Shown here one piece after another: positions 17,604-24,510 of a DNA stretch of 39,249 nucleotides (positions are counted from its first letter, which is position 1; every line of letters begins with the position of its first letter). This DNA is from a virus, in the IMG/VR virus record IMGVR_UViG_3300045242_000089, positions 1-39,249 of that record, one strand, 5' to 3'. The position numbers and the translations under genes were made by a program. The notes beneath the pieces were generated by a model that saw nothing but the letters and a program-made list of their open reading frames with translations, had not been told where the DNA came from and searched no databases.

Positions 17604-17698
17604 GACAACGCGGCTATATTAAGTGGGCGGACATCGGCATGGCGCTTGTCGCCGCGCTGCTGTTTGTCGCCTTGCTCGTCATGCTTGCGGAACATTGA
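17588..17698 (+). CDS. Tiny membrane peptide ORF
   Basis: 36 residues from ATG 17588 (a second ATG at 17597): a basic N-terminus (MLRQRGYIKWADIG) and a single strong helix (MALVAALLFVALLVMLAEH). It overlaps the previous tiny ORF in another frame. The basic-inside charge pattern fits a type II or III membrane peptide. Possible role in lysis timing; not recognised. Confidence 0.45.
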   Translation: MDSMLRQRGYIKWADIGMALVAALLFVALLVMLAEH

Positions 17699-17748
17699 TT
17701 CGACCGCGCTGGCGCGGAACGCCAGCAACTTGACTGGAGATAAAACCC

Positions 17749-17910
17749 ATGAAAGACGAAATAGAATATGCGATCAAGATACTGACCGGAATGATCAATG
17801 CAAGTATGAAAAGCGATGACGCACTGAAAATCACGCAGGCCGCGTTAAATCTAACGCACGCGTTAGCGATGTTAGACAATATGAATAGTGGCCGGACTAC
17901 ACTTGGCTAG
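17749..17910 (+). CDS. Small helical protein
   Basis: A 53-residue ORF, MKDEIEYAIKILTGMINASM then KSDDALKITQAALNLTHALA. ATG 17749 is preceded by TGGAGATAAAACCC, a good ribosome-binding site. It is soluble, a predicted two-helix bundle, and more AT-rich than its neighbours. Similar small helical proteins are common next to phage lysis genes, with unknown role. It is the last gene before a strong terminator. Confidence 0.7.
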   Translation: MKDEIEYAIKILTGMINASMKSDDALKITQAALNLTHALAMLDNMNSGRTTLG

Positions 17911-17922
17911 GCGTAACACAAT

Positions 17923-17950
17923 GAGGCAGGAAACTGCCTCTTGTTTTTTA
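17923..17950 (+). terminator. Rho-independent terminator after the first lysis/small-gene block
   Basis: A perfect 7-bp stem, GAGGCAG (17923-17929) and CTGCCTC (17934-17940), with a GAAA tetraloop and the T-rich tail TTGTTTTTTA. It is the clearest intrinsic terminator in the window, 12 bases after the stop of the preceding gene. Genes further right must be reached by readthrough or by their own promoter. Confidence 0.92.
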
Positions 17951-18023
17951 ACGAGACACAATGCACGCAGATCACTGAACCGTACAGACTTTCCCGCTTC
18001 AACCTGCTAGGATTCGCTGCGAA

Positions 18024-18314
18024 ATGGAACTTACCGAAATCATCGTGCATGTGGACAGTATCAGCGATGCACACCTGAAACATACATTGCTTTATATAAT
18101 CAAAAAGGAAACTCAGATCATGGCTACTTTGACGCAGTTACAAACCGCTATTACCACCATCCAGACCGATGTCGCTACGCTTACTGCCGCTCTCGTTGGC
18201 GATGTCATCATTGCGCCTGCCGATTCCGACGCCCTGCTCGCATCCTTGAACGCGCTTGCGGCCTCGATCAAAGCGATCGTGCCGGCGCCCGCAGTCGTAC
18301 CCCCGGCGGCTTGA
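18024..18314 (+). CDS. Small coiled-coil protein
   Basis: 96 residues from ATG 18024, or 64 from ATG 18121, which has AAGGA upstream. The body (LTQLQTAITTIQTDVATLTA) is a Thr/Ala-rich coiled coil, followed by an Ala/Pro tail (PAPAVVPPAA). Similar short coiled-coil proteins sit in phage lysis or tail regions with unknown role. Its stop overlaps the start of the lipoprotein gene. A TATAAT hexamer lies between the two candidate starts, but no -35 box accompanies it. Confidence 0.6.
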   Translation: MELTEIIVHVDSISDAHLKHTLLYIIKKETQIMATLTQLQTAITTIQTDVATLTAALVGDVIIAPADSDALLASLNALAASIKAIVPAPAVVPPAA

Positions 18315-18673
18315 TGCGAAAACTACTCGGCGCGTGCTTGCTTGCGTTCTCCCTGGCGCTGGCTGGATGCGCGACCGACCAGGCTACCGGCAATGTCGTC
18401 CTCGTCACGCCCAAATCGCCCACGCAGTCCGTCTACGCCTTGGAAATCAGCCTGACCGCAGCCGTCAACGCCGTGGCTGATCTGCACGATAAGGGCATCC
18501 TCGTTGGGCCGAACTACGAGCGGGCCAAGGTCGTCGAGGCCCAGGCGCACGCGACGCTGATTGATGCGAGGAACGCGGCCATGCAGCAAGATGCGACTCG
18601 GACTCAGGTCTACCTGACCACACTCGCAAGCCTGGTCGACGACCTCGCCAAACTCAATGGCGGTGTCAAGTGA
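18314..18673 (+). CDS. Phage lipoprotein
   Basis: 119 residues: MRKLLGACLLAFSLALAGC is a textbook lipoprotein signal with lipobox LAGC, so the mature protein starts at Cys19 and is anchored in the envelope. The mature part is helical (YALEISLTAAVNAVADLHDK, VVEAQAHATLIDARNAAMQQ) with no Pro-rich spacer, unlike typical outer-membrane spanins. It may act in lysis, as a spanin-like partner of the anchored coiled-coil protein at 16853, or in superinfection control. ATG 18314 overlaps the upstream stop. Confidence 0.8.
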   Translation: MRKLLGACLLAFSLALAGCATDQATGNVVLVTPKSPTQSVYALEISLTAAVNAVADLHDKGILVGPNYERAKVVEAQAHATLIDARNAAMQQDATRTQVYLTTLASLVDDLAKLNGGVK

Positions 18674-18948
18674 ACCCGGCATTGGTAGCGTTGCTCGCGC
18701 AGCTCGCCGAGGCGGGATTGCAGGTCTACACCACCATGCACGTCGCGGCGACGGCGCCGAACCCGAATCTGGCGATTGTCTCTGCCTTGATCCCGGTCGC
18801 GGCGGGCATCTCCCAGGCCATGCTTCAGGCCGGCGGCATTCTCCAGCAGGCGCAGTCCGAAAAGTGGGCCGAGAACGATCCGCGCTGGCTCGCCCCGTTC
18901 TCGGCTGCGGATACGGCGCTCGCGGCGGCGGAGGGTAGGTTGACGTGA
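18670..18948 (+). CDS. Small protein following the lipoprotein gene
   Basis: 92 residues from GTG 18670, overlapping the lipoprotein stop (GTGA). Two mildly hydrophobic Ala/Leu-rich helices (PALVALLAQLAEAGLQVYTT and AIVSALIPVAAGISQAMLQA) could be membrane-associated. The C-terminus is soluble and acidic (ENDPRWLAPFSAADTALAAA). It is co-translated with the lipoprotein and so may be its partner. Not recognised. Confidence 0.65.
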   Translation: MNPALVALLAQLAEAGLQVYTTMHVAATAPNPNLAIVSALIPVAAGISQAMLQAGGILQQAQSEKWAENDPRWLAPFSAADTALAAAEGRLT

Positions 18949-18968
18949 GCTTGTGGTAAAGTATCGAA

Positions 18969-18998
18969 GCCAGCGCGGTGTATTCAGCACCGGCTGGC
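18969..18998 (+). promoter_or_regulatory. Hairpin in the leader of the HNH-like gene
   Basis: GCCAGC (18969-18974) pairs with GCTGGC (18993-18998), and inside it GGTG (18977-18980) pairs with CACC (18988-18991). Downstream, ACCT (19013-19016) can pair with AGGT (19024-19027), partly covering the AGGAGG ribosome-binding site of the gene at 19032. There is no T-run, so it is not a terminator. Confidence 0.5.
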
Positions 18999-19031
18999 CT
19001 CTCACCGAGCCAACCTTTACAGGAGGTCAAC

Positions 19032-19496
19032 ATGGCTGCTTCAAATCCTAGCAGAAACACGACCCACGGACTTGCTGCAAGAGGAAAGATTCATCCCTTG
19101 TATCGTGTTCTGAAAAATATCGAAGCGCGTTGCAATTGCTCAACTGCCAGTCACTATGAATACTACGGTGGCCGCGGAATATCAGTATGCGCAGAATGGG
19201 CGAATGATCCTCTGTCCTTCGTTACTTGGGCGCTTGCGAATGGCTGGCGCAAGGGATTGGAAGTTGATAGAAAAGAAAGCAACGGGAATTACGAACCGGA
19301 TAATTGCCGCATTGTGGCGCACCGTGAAAACTCTCAGCACACGCGCAGAATCAAGACGACCCCTGACCAAGCAAGGCGAGCACGCGAAATGCTTACGGGC
19401 GGAGCTAGCATTAAGGAGATAGCCGCCGCTATCGGCGTTACCTACATGGTGGTATGGCACATCAAGAACAGCCCTGACGTGTGGAGTAATGTATGA
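19032..19496 (+). CDS. HNH/AP2-type DNA-binding protein, probable mobile gene
   Basis: 154 residues from ATG 19032 behind AGGAGGTCAAC. The block HPLYRVLKNIEARCNC, YYGGRGISVCAEW, FVTWALANGWRKGLEVDRKE, GNYEPDNCRIV is a well-known phage domain related to HNH homing nucleases with AP2-like DNA-binding features. The C-terminus is a resolvase-like helix-turn-helix (QARRAREMLTGGASIKEIAA, IGVTYMVVWHIK). The HNH histidines are not obvious, so catalysis is uncertain. It separates the lipoprotein pair from the endolysin and overlaps the endolysin start, as a mobile insertion might. Confidence 0.78.
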   Translation: MAASNPSRNTTHGLAARGKIHPLYRVLKNIEARCNCSTASHYEYYGGRGISVCAEWANDPLSFVTWALANGWRKGLEVDRKESNGNYEPDNCRIVAHRENSQHTRRIKTTPDQARRAREMLTGGASIKEIAAAIGVTYMVVWHIKNSPDVWSNV

Positions 19497-19972
19497 CGTT
19501 CGATGACGCATTTGACCGGCTCATGATCAATGAAGGCGGCGAGGTAAACAATCCGAATGACCCTGGCGGCCATACCAAGTATGGGATCAGTCAGCATAGC
19601 TACCCGAACGAGGACATTTCGGCCATGACGAAGGAACGTGCCAAGGTTATCTTCAAGCGCGATTTCTGGGACCGCGTGCATGCAGAAAACCTATTTGACG
19701 GCGTTGCTTGGCAAGCGGCGGACTTTGCGTATAACAGTGGTCCAGAAACGGCGGTGCGCTACCTACAGCGGGCGTTAGGCGTTGCCGACGACGGCCATTG
19801 GGGGCAGATAAGCCAAGCTGCCGCAGATGCCTCAGACGAGTCAGATACGATCATGCTCTTACTCAGCGAGCGCCTGCAATTCATGACGCACCTCAGCAAT
19901 TGGAATAGCGCGGGGAAGGGATGGGCGCTCAGGATTGCGCAAGACTTGCGGTATGGGGCGACTGACTCTTAG
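19493..19972 (+). CDS. Endolysin, GH108 muramidase with peptidoglycan-binding domain
   Basis: 159 residues. The N-terminal motif INEGGEVNNPNDPGGHTKYG is the signature of glycoside hydrolase family 108, whose conserved Glu of the EGG motif is catalytic. The C-terminal half (VAWQAADFAYNSGPETAVRY, LQRALGVADDGHWGQIS) matches the matching peptidoglycan-binding domain. It cleaves the glycan strand of the cell wall once holins open the membrane. There is no signal peptide, so export depends on the holin. It is the last rightward gene, converging on the leftward operon with 28 bases between stops. Confidence 0.93.
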   Translation: MTFDDAFDRLMINEGGEVNNPNDPGGHTKYGISQHSYPNEDISAMTKERAKVIFKRDFWDRVHAENLFDGVAWQAADFAYNSGPETAVRYLQRALGVADDGHWGQISQAAADASDESDTIMLLLSERLQFMTHLSNWNSAGKGWALRIAQDLRYGATDS

Positions 19973-20000
19973 GCTTTGAAAATGGCGCTCGCCTGACCGC

Positions 20001-20219
20001 TCACCACGGTATTCCTCCGTCTGAATCCTGCTGCGCCGGGTCTTGCCTCAGGAGGCAGCGGGCGCATATCCACTCTCCCCTGCGCCGTTCCAATAGTTCA
20101 CGCGCCATGCTGCTCACGTGTGGCGCGAAGTAATTGCCCTCAGAAGTCTCAAGGCCGATGTACTTTTGCAGTACGTTGTCAGGCACGCGCTGGAACTCGT
20201 CATTCGTCTCTGCGCTCAT
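20001..20219 (-). CDS. Small unknown protein, last gene of leftward operon
   Basis: 72 residues from ATG 20219, overlapping the upstream stop (ATGA). The N-terminus is acidic. A C-terminal RRRGEWICARCLLRQDP segment has a CxxC pair but no second pair, so it is at most half a zinc site. No terminator is visible between this gene and the endolysin. Confidence 0.65.
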   Translation of the reverse strand: MSAETNDEFQRVPDNVLQKYIGLETSEGNYFAPHVSSMARELLERRRGEWICARCLLRQDPAQQDSDGGIPW

Positions 20220-20776
20220 TTCGGCCTCTTGTACTCATGTACCGGTAAATTACAATGGACGCACGCGCCCTGATACCACTCATGTCCACAGCACCGTGCG
20301 GAAACGCTGACCGCATCGCCCGCAGGGATGGGCGCGGCGTAAAGTTTCATTGTGTCTGGATACAGCGCATATCGTCCAGGGAATAATTTATAGCCTTGAT
20401 CGTCCGTTTCGCCTTTTTTGATTGTGTGAAAACACGTAGCTTTTACCGGCTCCTGCCGCGCCGCAGCCGCGATCTTGGCATCAGCCTGCATTCGTTGATG
20501 CGTCTGTTCGTCGGCGTATAACTCAGCCTTATTTCTGCGATCTTCCGCAGCCGCGAGTTGCTCGCGCAGGTGCTTTACCAGTGGTATGCACTGCCGCTCG
20601 CACGTATCCCATTGTTGGCAACACGGCTGTATGTATTTGTTCATCAGCGCTGCATAGTCTGTTTGCAATCGGGAGATTTCCTCGGCCTGTGAGCGGATAA
20701 GCTCGGCCGCATTGATACACTCAGGCCAGTTCATTCCGTCCAGCGCAGCCAGCAGGTTTTCGACTTCGGCGGTCAT
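20216..20776 (-). CDS. Phage early protein with coiled coil and cysteine clusters
   Basis: 186 residues from ATG 20776, which overlaps the upstream stop; GAGAAAAGAA is the ribosome-binding site. The first 115 residues are coiled coil (AELIRSQAEEISRLQTDYAA, REQLAAAEDRRNKAELYADE) interrupted by CCQQWDTCERQC. The C-terminus carries ARCCGHEWYQGACVHCNLPV, a likely zinc-binding knuckle. This layout is frequent in phage proteins of unknown role near recombination genes. The precise function is not recognised. Confidence 0.7.
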   Translation of the reverse strand: MTAEVENLLAALDGMNWPECINAAELIRSQAEEISRLQTDYAALMNKYIQPCCQQWDTCERQCIPLVKHLREQLAAAEDRRNKAELYADEQTHQRMQADAKIAAAARQEPVKATCFHTIKKGETDDQGYKLFPGRYALYPDTMKLYAAPIPAGDAVSVSARCCGHEWYQGACVHCNLPVHEYKRPK

Positions 20777-20967
20777 TTCTTTTCTCCATCGCGTCTGAGC
20801 AGAGCATCGAATCGCTCTTTCCATTCGTCGCGTTCTTTAGTTGCCTTGTGAAAACTGGCGAGGCACGCTGCGTAATCGATCTTTACATTGTTCAGCGTAT
20901 TGCGCGCTCTATTCAAATCTGACTTGCATCGGCGCAGCATCGTGGCGTCAGACGGCGATTTGCTCAT
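20773..20967 (-). CDS. Small helical early protein
   Basis: 64 residues from ATG 20967, overlapping the preceding stop by ATGA. It is basic and helical (MLRRCKSDLNRARNTLNNVK, SFHKATKERDEWKERFDALL), a predicted coiled coil. Not recognised. Tight overlaps on both sides show that it belongs to the recombination operon. Confidence 0.65.
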   Translation of the reverse strand: MSKSPSDATMLRRCKSDLNRARNTLNNVKIDYAACLASFHKATKERDEWKERFDALLRRDGEKK

Positions 20968-21161
20968 ATCTCCACATCCACAGCGACAATGCGTATCCCG
21001 CGCCTGACCAATTCCGGCCACCACGCGACGCGGTAGGCGCGCATCGCGTGCTCTGCCGCGCGCAGCGGGCAGCGGAATATCCTGCCGCTGAGTCTGCCGT
21101 TCGCACGGCGCACGACGAACCATTCGCCCTTGTCTTCGATTCCTGCCTTGCGGCGGCTCAC
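20964..21161 (-). CDS. Small basic protein downstream of the exonuclease
   Basis: 65 residues from GTG 21161, overlapping the stop of the YqaJ exonuclease gene (GTGA). It is strongly basic with a compact alpha/beta pattern (GEWFVVRRANGRLSGRIFRC, RAAEHAMRAYRVAWWPELVR). It may bind nucleic acid. Not recognised. Confidence 0.65.
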   Translation of the reverse strand: MSRRKAGIEDKGEWFVVRRANGRLSGRIFRCPLRAAEHAMRAYRVAWWPELVRRGIRIVAVDVEI

Positions 21162-21799
21162 TTGATCGCCCGCAGCTTTTCGACCATGGCGGCCACTTCT
21201 TTCAGAAACACCGTAATTTCTGCTCGCATGGAGACGATGTACATTGCATCGCGCGGCACGCTCTGCACATACAACTGCAAGTGTTCCGGCATACGAGGAT
21301 CGAAGCTGACGAAATCGCATGATTGCAAATCCCATGCGTCAAGCCCTCCTTGCACCTGGGCCGTGTGCTCTTCCGGCATTCCGTTGAGGATGGTTTCGAT
21401 GTGGTTGAACGGATTGTAGGGACACTTGATTTCAATGGTCCGTTTGTCGTTAGCGATGCCGTCTGACGATACGCCACACCATTCAATCGTCGGATAGTGC
21501 TTGAATCCGACTTGCTCGACTAAAGCGCCTGTTTTAGCCTCATAGGCGCAACGCGCGGCTGCCTCGTTCGCCAGTCCCCATTGCATCGCGGTGCTGAAAT
21601 AATAGTTGCTCGGCTTACTCGTCAGTCGCTCGATTACCGTTTCCATCATGTAGTTGTAGCGCGCTGCCGATGGCTTTCCGCTTTTTAGCTTGCGGGTAAT
21701 GTCATCGAATCTGGAACCTGTAGCGTGCCCGATTCTTGACTGCAACCATTCGATGCTCTGCTGCTCGCCCTGCTCAAGGAATTTGTCGAAATCGCTCAT
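21158..21799 (-). CDS. YqaJ-family phage exonuclease
   Basis: 213 residues from ATG 21799. YqaJ/lambda-exonuclease motifs are visible: EWLQSRIGHATGSRFDDITR near the N-terminus, MQWGLANEAAARCAYEAKTG in the middle, and the catalytic GVSSDGIAN and TIEIKCPY (the D...ExK core at about residues 112-128), followed by HTAQVQGGLDAWDLQSCDFV. It resects double-stranded DNA ends 5' to 3'. With the ERF protein it forms a two-component single-strand-annealing recombination system. Confidence 0.93.
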   Translation of the reverse strand: MSDFDKFLEQGEQQSIEWLQSRIGHATGSRFDDITRKLKSGKPSAARYNYMMETVIERLTSKPSNYYFSTAMQWGLANEAAARCAYEAKTGALVEQVGFKHYPTIEWCGVSSDGIANDKRTIEIKCPYNPFNHIETILNGMPEEHTAQVQGGLDAWDLQSCDFVSFDPRMPEHLQLYVQSVPRDAMYIVSMRAEITVFLKEVAAMVEKLRAIK

Positions 21800-21844
21800 G
21801 CTGTTTCCTCCGGTTTCCGCGCTTCGGCTGCAACGCGCTCGGCC

Positions 21845-22777
21845 TCATGCTTTGCCAGCCACGCACGCACCTTCTGCGGCGTGCCGTAACGACATAAGAT
21901 AGGCGTCGATCGCCGCCGCGATGCCGGCATAAGGGCCATACAGGTTGATTCGAGCGCGCAGCATCCGAATCGCTTCCTCCGTGTCAGCCGCGAATTGCCG
22001 TTTCCGCTCGTCCTCGCGCCGCGCGTCCTCGATTGCATCGCGCTCCGTCTTGGCCTTCGCCTCAGCTTCCTCGCGCACCTTGCGCGCGGCGTCGTCGATC
22101 CGCTGCTGCTCCTGCCTTTTGGCCTCGGCCAGAGCCCGCGCCTCGGCGTCTATCTTTTCGCGCTCCTGGCGCAGGCGCAGTTCCTCGGCGTCCCGTACTT
22201 TCTTTGCCTCGGCCTCGGCCGCTTCGCGCGTAACGCGGGCAACCCTATCGGCTTCCTCACGGATCAGCCGCGCAGCGCGTTCCTCCTGCTCGATCCTGGC
22301 TCTGGATGCGCGGGCTGCTTCCTCGGCTTCCCGCTGCGCGCGGGCAATTTCCGCCTGCTGGCGCGCAATCTCTGCGCGCTGCTCTGCCATGCGCCTTTCC
22401 TCCGCAACCCGCGCCGCTTCCTGCTCGGCGAGTATCCGCCGCTTTTCGGCCTCGATCGCAACTTCGCGCGCGCGCTGCTCGGCCTTTACCACATCGTCAA
22501 TGGCCTTGGTCACTGGGTCTTCCAGCACCGCCAAGCGCGCGGCAATGCGCTTCGCTTCTGCATCGACCTTTCGCCCGTACAGCAAGCTCGCTTCCTTTTC
22601 CCGCACGCGTGCATTCTCAAGCGAAATGCGGTAGGCCGAGATTTCCTTCTTTGCCGCCTTCGCTACCGCGAGTCCTTCCGGCGTTGTGGCGTCATAGATT
22701 ACGTTGAGGAATTTCTGATCCAGCGTGGCCAGCGCGGCTTCGATCGGCTTGAAAACTACCACTTCTTCCTGGCTCAT
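21845..22777 (-). CDS. Long coiled-coil early protein between annealase and exonuclease
   Basis: 310 residues from ATG 22777, overlapping the ERF stop (ATGA). The N-terminus (KPIEAALATLDQKFLNVIYD) is folded; residues about 75-270 are an uninterrupted Glu/Arg/Ala coiled coil. Coiled-coil proteins of this type often sit beside ERF/YqaJ genes. It ends in LMSLRHAAEGACVAGKA, 45 bases before the exonuclease start. An overlapping +1 frame continues as YGTPQKVRAWLAKHEAERVA to a stop that overlaps the exonuclease start as every other junction here does, so the true C-terminus may lie in that frame. Confidence 0.75.
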   Translation of the reverse strand: MSQEEVVVFKPIEAALATLDQKFLNVIYDATTPEGLAVAKAAKKEISAYRISLENARVREKEASLLYGRKVDAEAKRIAARLAVLEDPVTKAIDDVVKAEQRAREVAIEAEKRRILAEQEAARVAEERRMAEQRAEIARQQAEIARAQREAEEAARASRARIEQEERAARLIREEADRVARVTREAAEAEAKKVRDAEELRLRQEREKIDAEARALAEAKRQEQQRIDDAARKVREEAEAKAKTERDAIEDARREDERKRQFAADTEEAIRMLRARINLYGPYAGIAAAIDAYLMSLRHAAEGACVAGKA

Positions 22778-23550
22778 TTTTTCTCCGCTCCCTTCAAAAT
22801 TTTCCTCCTGGCTAGAACCGCTGCTCTCAATTCTTCGTGCGCTGCAATGTCACCTATGGCGGTCGAAGCGTCTAGGATTTGCCGCCATACCGCTTCAACT
22901 TGTTCCATCGATTCCGCCATTTCCACCGCGGCGAGCCAGTCGGCCAATGCTTTATCCGGCATCACTTTCTTGTCGCGGTTGCCGTCGTTGTCGTCCATCG
23001 TGGCAACGTTGAAGATCATGCAGATCAGGTAGCGCCGCGCATAGCTATTCGTGCTGCCGGTCGCGTGCAGGCGCGTCTTGTTGACATTGCCTTTGATCCC
23101 GGCCTCATCTGGCGGCATATCGATGTGGTACTGCCGGCTGTGGCCGGCGGCGTGCGACAGGATCGATACGATGCGAATATCCCCGGCCTTGGGCGCATCC
23201 GCCGTGTCGAAGCTCAGCGCAAATCCCTCCGCTGTGTAGATCGGAGAAATGGCCTCAACAATGGCCTCTAGCTTGGCGTACTTGCTGTCTGTCTGCGTAT
23301 TCGAGGCCTTGCGAGCCACGGTAGGCATAAGCGCCTGGGCGCGGGCAAGGGCGGCATTGAAGGCCGTCTCCGCGTCGTTTTTCACCATGCGCTCGTGCAG
23401 GGCGTAAAGGCGCTCGATCTTGCTCAGGTCCGTCGCAGGGTCCGCAGCCGCGCGCACGATCGCTTGCAGCAAGGATTGCTCGGACTGCGCAACCGCCGGC
23501 ACGCGGTCTTCGGCGCGCGAATACGGCACTACAAGGGTTTCGTCGCTCAC
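22774..23550 (-). CDS. ERF-family single-strand annealing protein
   Basis: 258 residues from GTG 23550 (MSDETLVVPYSR). The GTG overlaps the upstream stop and follows AAGGAAAAGCC; a longer in-frame ORF upstream reads through the preceding gene and is rejected. Core ERF features are YALHERMVKNDAETAFNAAL, YAKLEAIVEAISPIYTAEGF, ALSFDTADA, HAAGHSRQYHIDMPPDEAGI and TGSTNSYARRYLICMIFNVA. The C-terminus is helical. It anneals complementary single strands exposed by the YqaJ exonuclease and may circularise the incoming, terminally redundant genome. Confidence 0.93.
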   Translation of the reverse strand: MSDETLVVPYSRAEDRVPAVAQSEQSLLQAIVRAAADPATDLSKIERLYALHERMVKNDAETAFNAALARAQALMPTVARKASNTQTDSKYAKLEAIVEAISPIYTAEGFALSFDTADAPKAGDIRIVSILSHAAGHSRQYHIDMPPDEAGIKGNVNKTRLHATGSTNSYARRYLICMIFNVATMDDNDGNRDKKVMPDKALADWLAAVEMAESMEQVEAVWRQILDASTAIGDIAAHEELRAAVLARRKILKGAEKK

Positions 23551-23726
23551 GGCTTTTCCTTCTTCGGCGCGTTCGCGGCGCGCGGCTTGCGGGGCTTGAA
23601 GTTGACCGCCTCGATCACCTTGCGAAGTTCCAAAGTTTCGACGCTCTGCCGGAACACTTCTACCTCTACCGGCGGGGCGCCCAGGTCGGCCATCGGGTTG
23701 CACTCGGTAACAGTGACTTTGAACAT
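23547..23726 (-). CDS. Small protein preceding the annealase gene
   Basis: 59 residues from ATG 23726, with the strong site AGGAGGGAGAAACGC; an in-frame ATG at 23753 lies before this site and is rejected. The N-terminus has a beta strand (MFKVTVTECNP), the middle is acidic and the tail very basic (KPRKPRAANAPKKEKP). It overlaps the ERF start by GTGA, so it is translationally coupled. Not recognised. Confidence 0.7.
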   Translation of the reverse strand: MFKVTVTECNPMADLGAPPVEVEVFRQSVETLELRKVIEAVNFKPRKPRAANAPKKEKP

Positions 23727-23841
23727 GCGTTTCTCCCTCCTTTTTTTCGCCAAACCCCAAAACCTTCCGGAAAGATCCGGACGGCGTTTTCTTGGTTAAC
23801 CCCAATAAAAAAACAGGGCAACCCCTTAAAACCATCCTTTG

Positions 23842-24258
23842 CTATCGGTTTATCGCTTCTGGTGAATCCCGAGAAAGCCGAGCCCCTACCGCAAAAAAAG
23901 CGGTTTCGCTTCGGCCATCGCCTCCGGAGCCATCCGTCGGTCGCCGTGTCCAGACTTCTCGCCTCATGCGCTGCTTGATAGAGACATACCGGCATGCTCT
24001 GGACGTTCGCCCACACTGGCCGCTTTGCCCTGCCACGGTAACGGCCTTGCGTATCGACGCTTGCCCCGCGTCGTAGGTGCCACGGCAAGCGCGGCGCAGT
24101 GAAAAGCCCTTTGAGGGGCGCACCCAGATATGGCAGCCCTTGGACGGACAGAGAAACGTTTTCGGGTATCCAGATACGCCCGTCAAAGGGCTCGAAACAT
24201 TCTCTATCTGATGCTCGACTGCCAAGCCGAGGCGCTGCAATTCACAACGCGATTTCAA
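23842..24258 (-). CDS. Doubtful ORF in a 550-bp gap of the early operon
   Basis: A TTG at 24258, preceded by AGGGAGATTAAAG, opens 138 codons. The product is Arg/Ser/Gly-rich with scattered cysteines and lacks the regular helix/strand pattern of its neighbours. The ribosome-binding site and the otherwise empty gap favour a gene. The composition and the inverted-repeat structure inside it (24105-24192) favour a structured noncoding region. I cannot decide; no family is recognised. Confidence 0.35.
   Translation of the reverse strand: MKSRCELQRLGLAVEHQIENVSSPLTGVSGYPKTFLCPSKGCHIWVRPSKGFSLRRACRGTYDAGQASIRKAVTVAGQSGQCGRTSRACRYVSIKQRMRREVWTRRPTDGSGGDGRSETAFFAVGARLSRDSPEAINR
24105..24192. repeat. 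Inverted repeat with a third partial copy in the early operon
   Basis: AGCCCTTTGAGGGGCG (24105-24120) and CGCCCGTCAAAGGGCT (24177-24192) are inverted copies with one mismatch, separated by 56 bases. A degenerate direct copy, AGCCCTTGGACGG, lies between them from 24135. It could be an RNA stem of 16 pairs or a cluster of protein-binding sites. Confidence 0.6.
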
Positions 24259-24282
24259 CTTTAATCTCCCTTTTTTTCGTTG

Positions 24283-24432
24283 TCAACTAGCCTGCATTCC
24301 AAGCCCAATCAATACCCCGACAACTGCGCCAAAGGTGCCCAGAATCCAGAATCCAATCATCCCGAGGATGAATGCCGCTGGCGCTACCGCAAGTGCAAAA
24401 ATGCAGGCCATGACGATCAGAACAGTGTGCAT
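24283..24432 (-). CDS. Small two-span membrane protein
   Basis: A 49-residue ORF from ATG 24432, preceded by AAGGAGGGAGAAGCG, one of the strongest ribosome-binding sites in the window. It consists almost entirely of two hydrophobic helices (HTVLIVMACIFALAVAPAAF and ILGTFGAVVGVLIGLGMQAS). An early membrane peptide may modify the host envelope or block superinfection. Not recognised. Confidence 0.7.
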   Translation of the reverse strand: MHTVLIVMACIFALAVAPAAFILGMIGFWILGTFGAVVGVLIGLGMQAS

Positions 24433-24510
24433 CGCTTCTCCCTCCTTCGTTGAAAATCTATGAGCCTTGGCGCATCGGCCTTCCGGCCAGGTCCAGGTCG
24501 CTTTGGTAAC

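Noticed and set aside
18099-18104. Consensus TATAAT between two candidate starts of the 18024 gene
   Set aside because: No -35 element at suitable spacing; a lone hexamer in AT-rich sequence is weak evidence.
19973-20000. Bidirectional terminator between the endolysin and the leftward operon
   Set aside because: The 28-base gap holds no stem of useful length and no T-run.
23800-23830. Leftward AGGG-GTTG-CCCT hairpin followed by seven T residues
   Set aside because: The stem is only four pairs, and termination here would cut off the annealase and exonuclease genes downstream; at most a weak attenuator.
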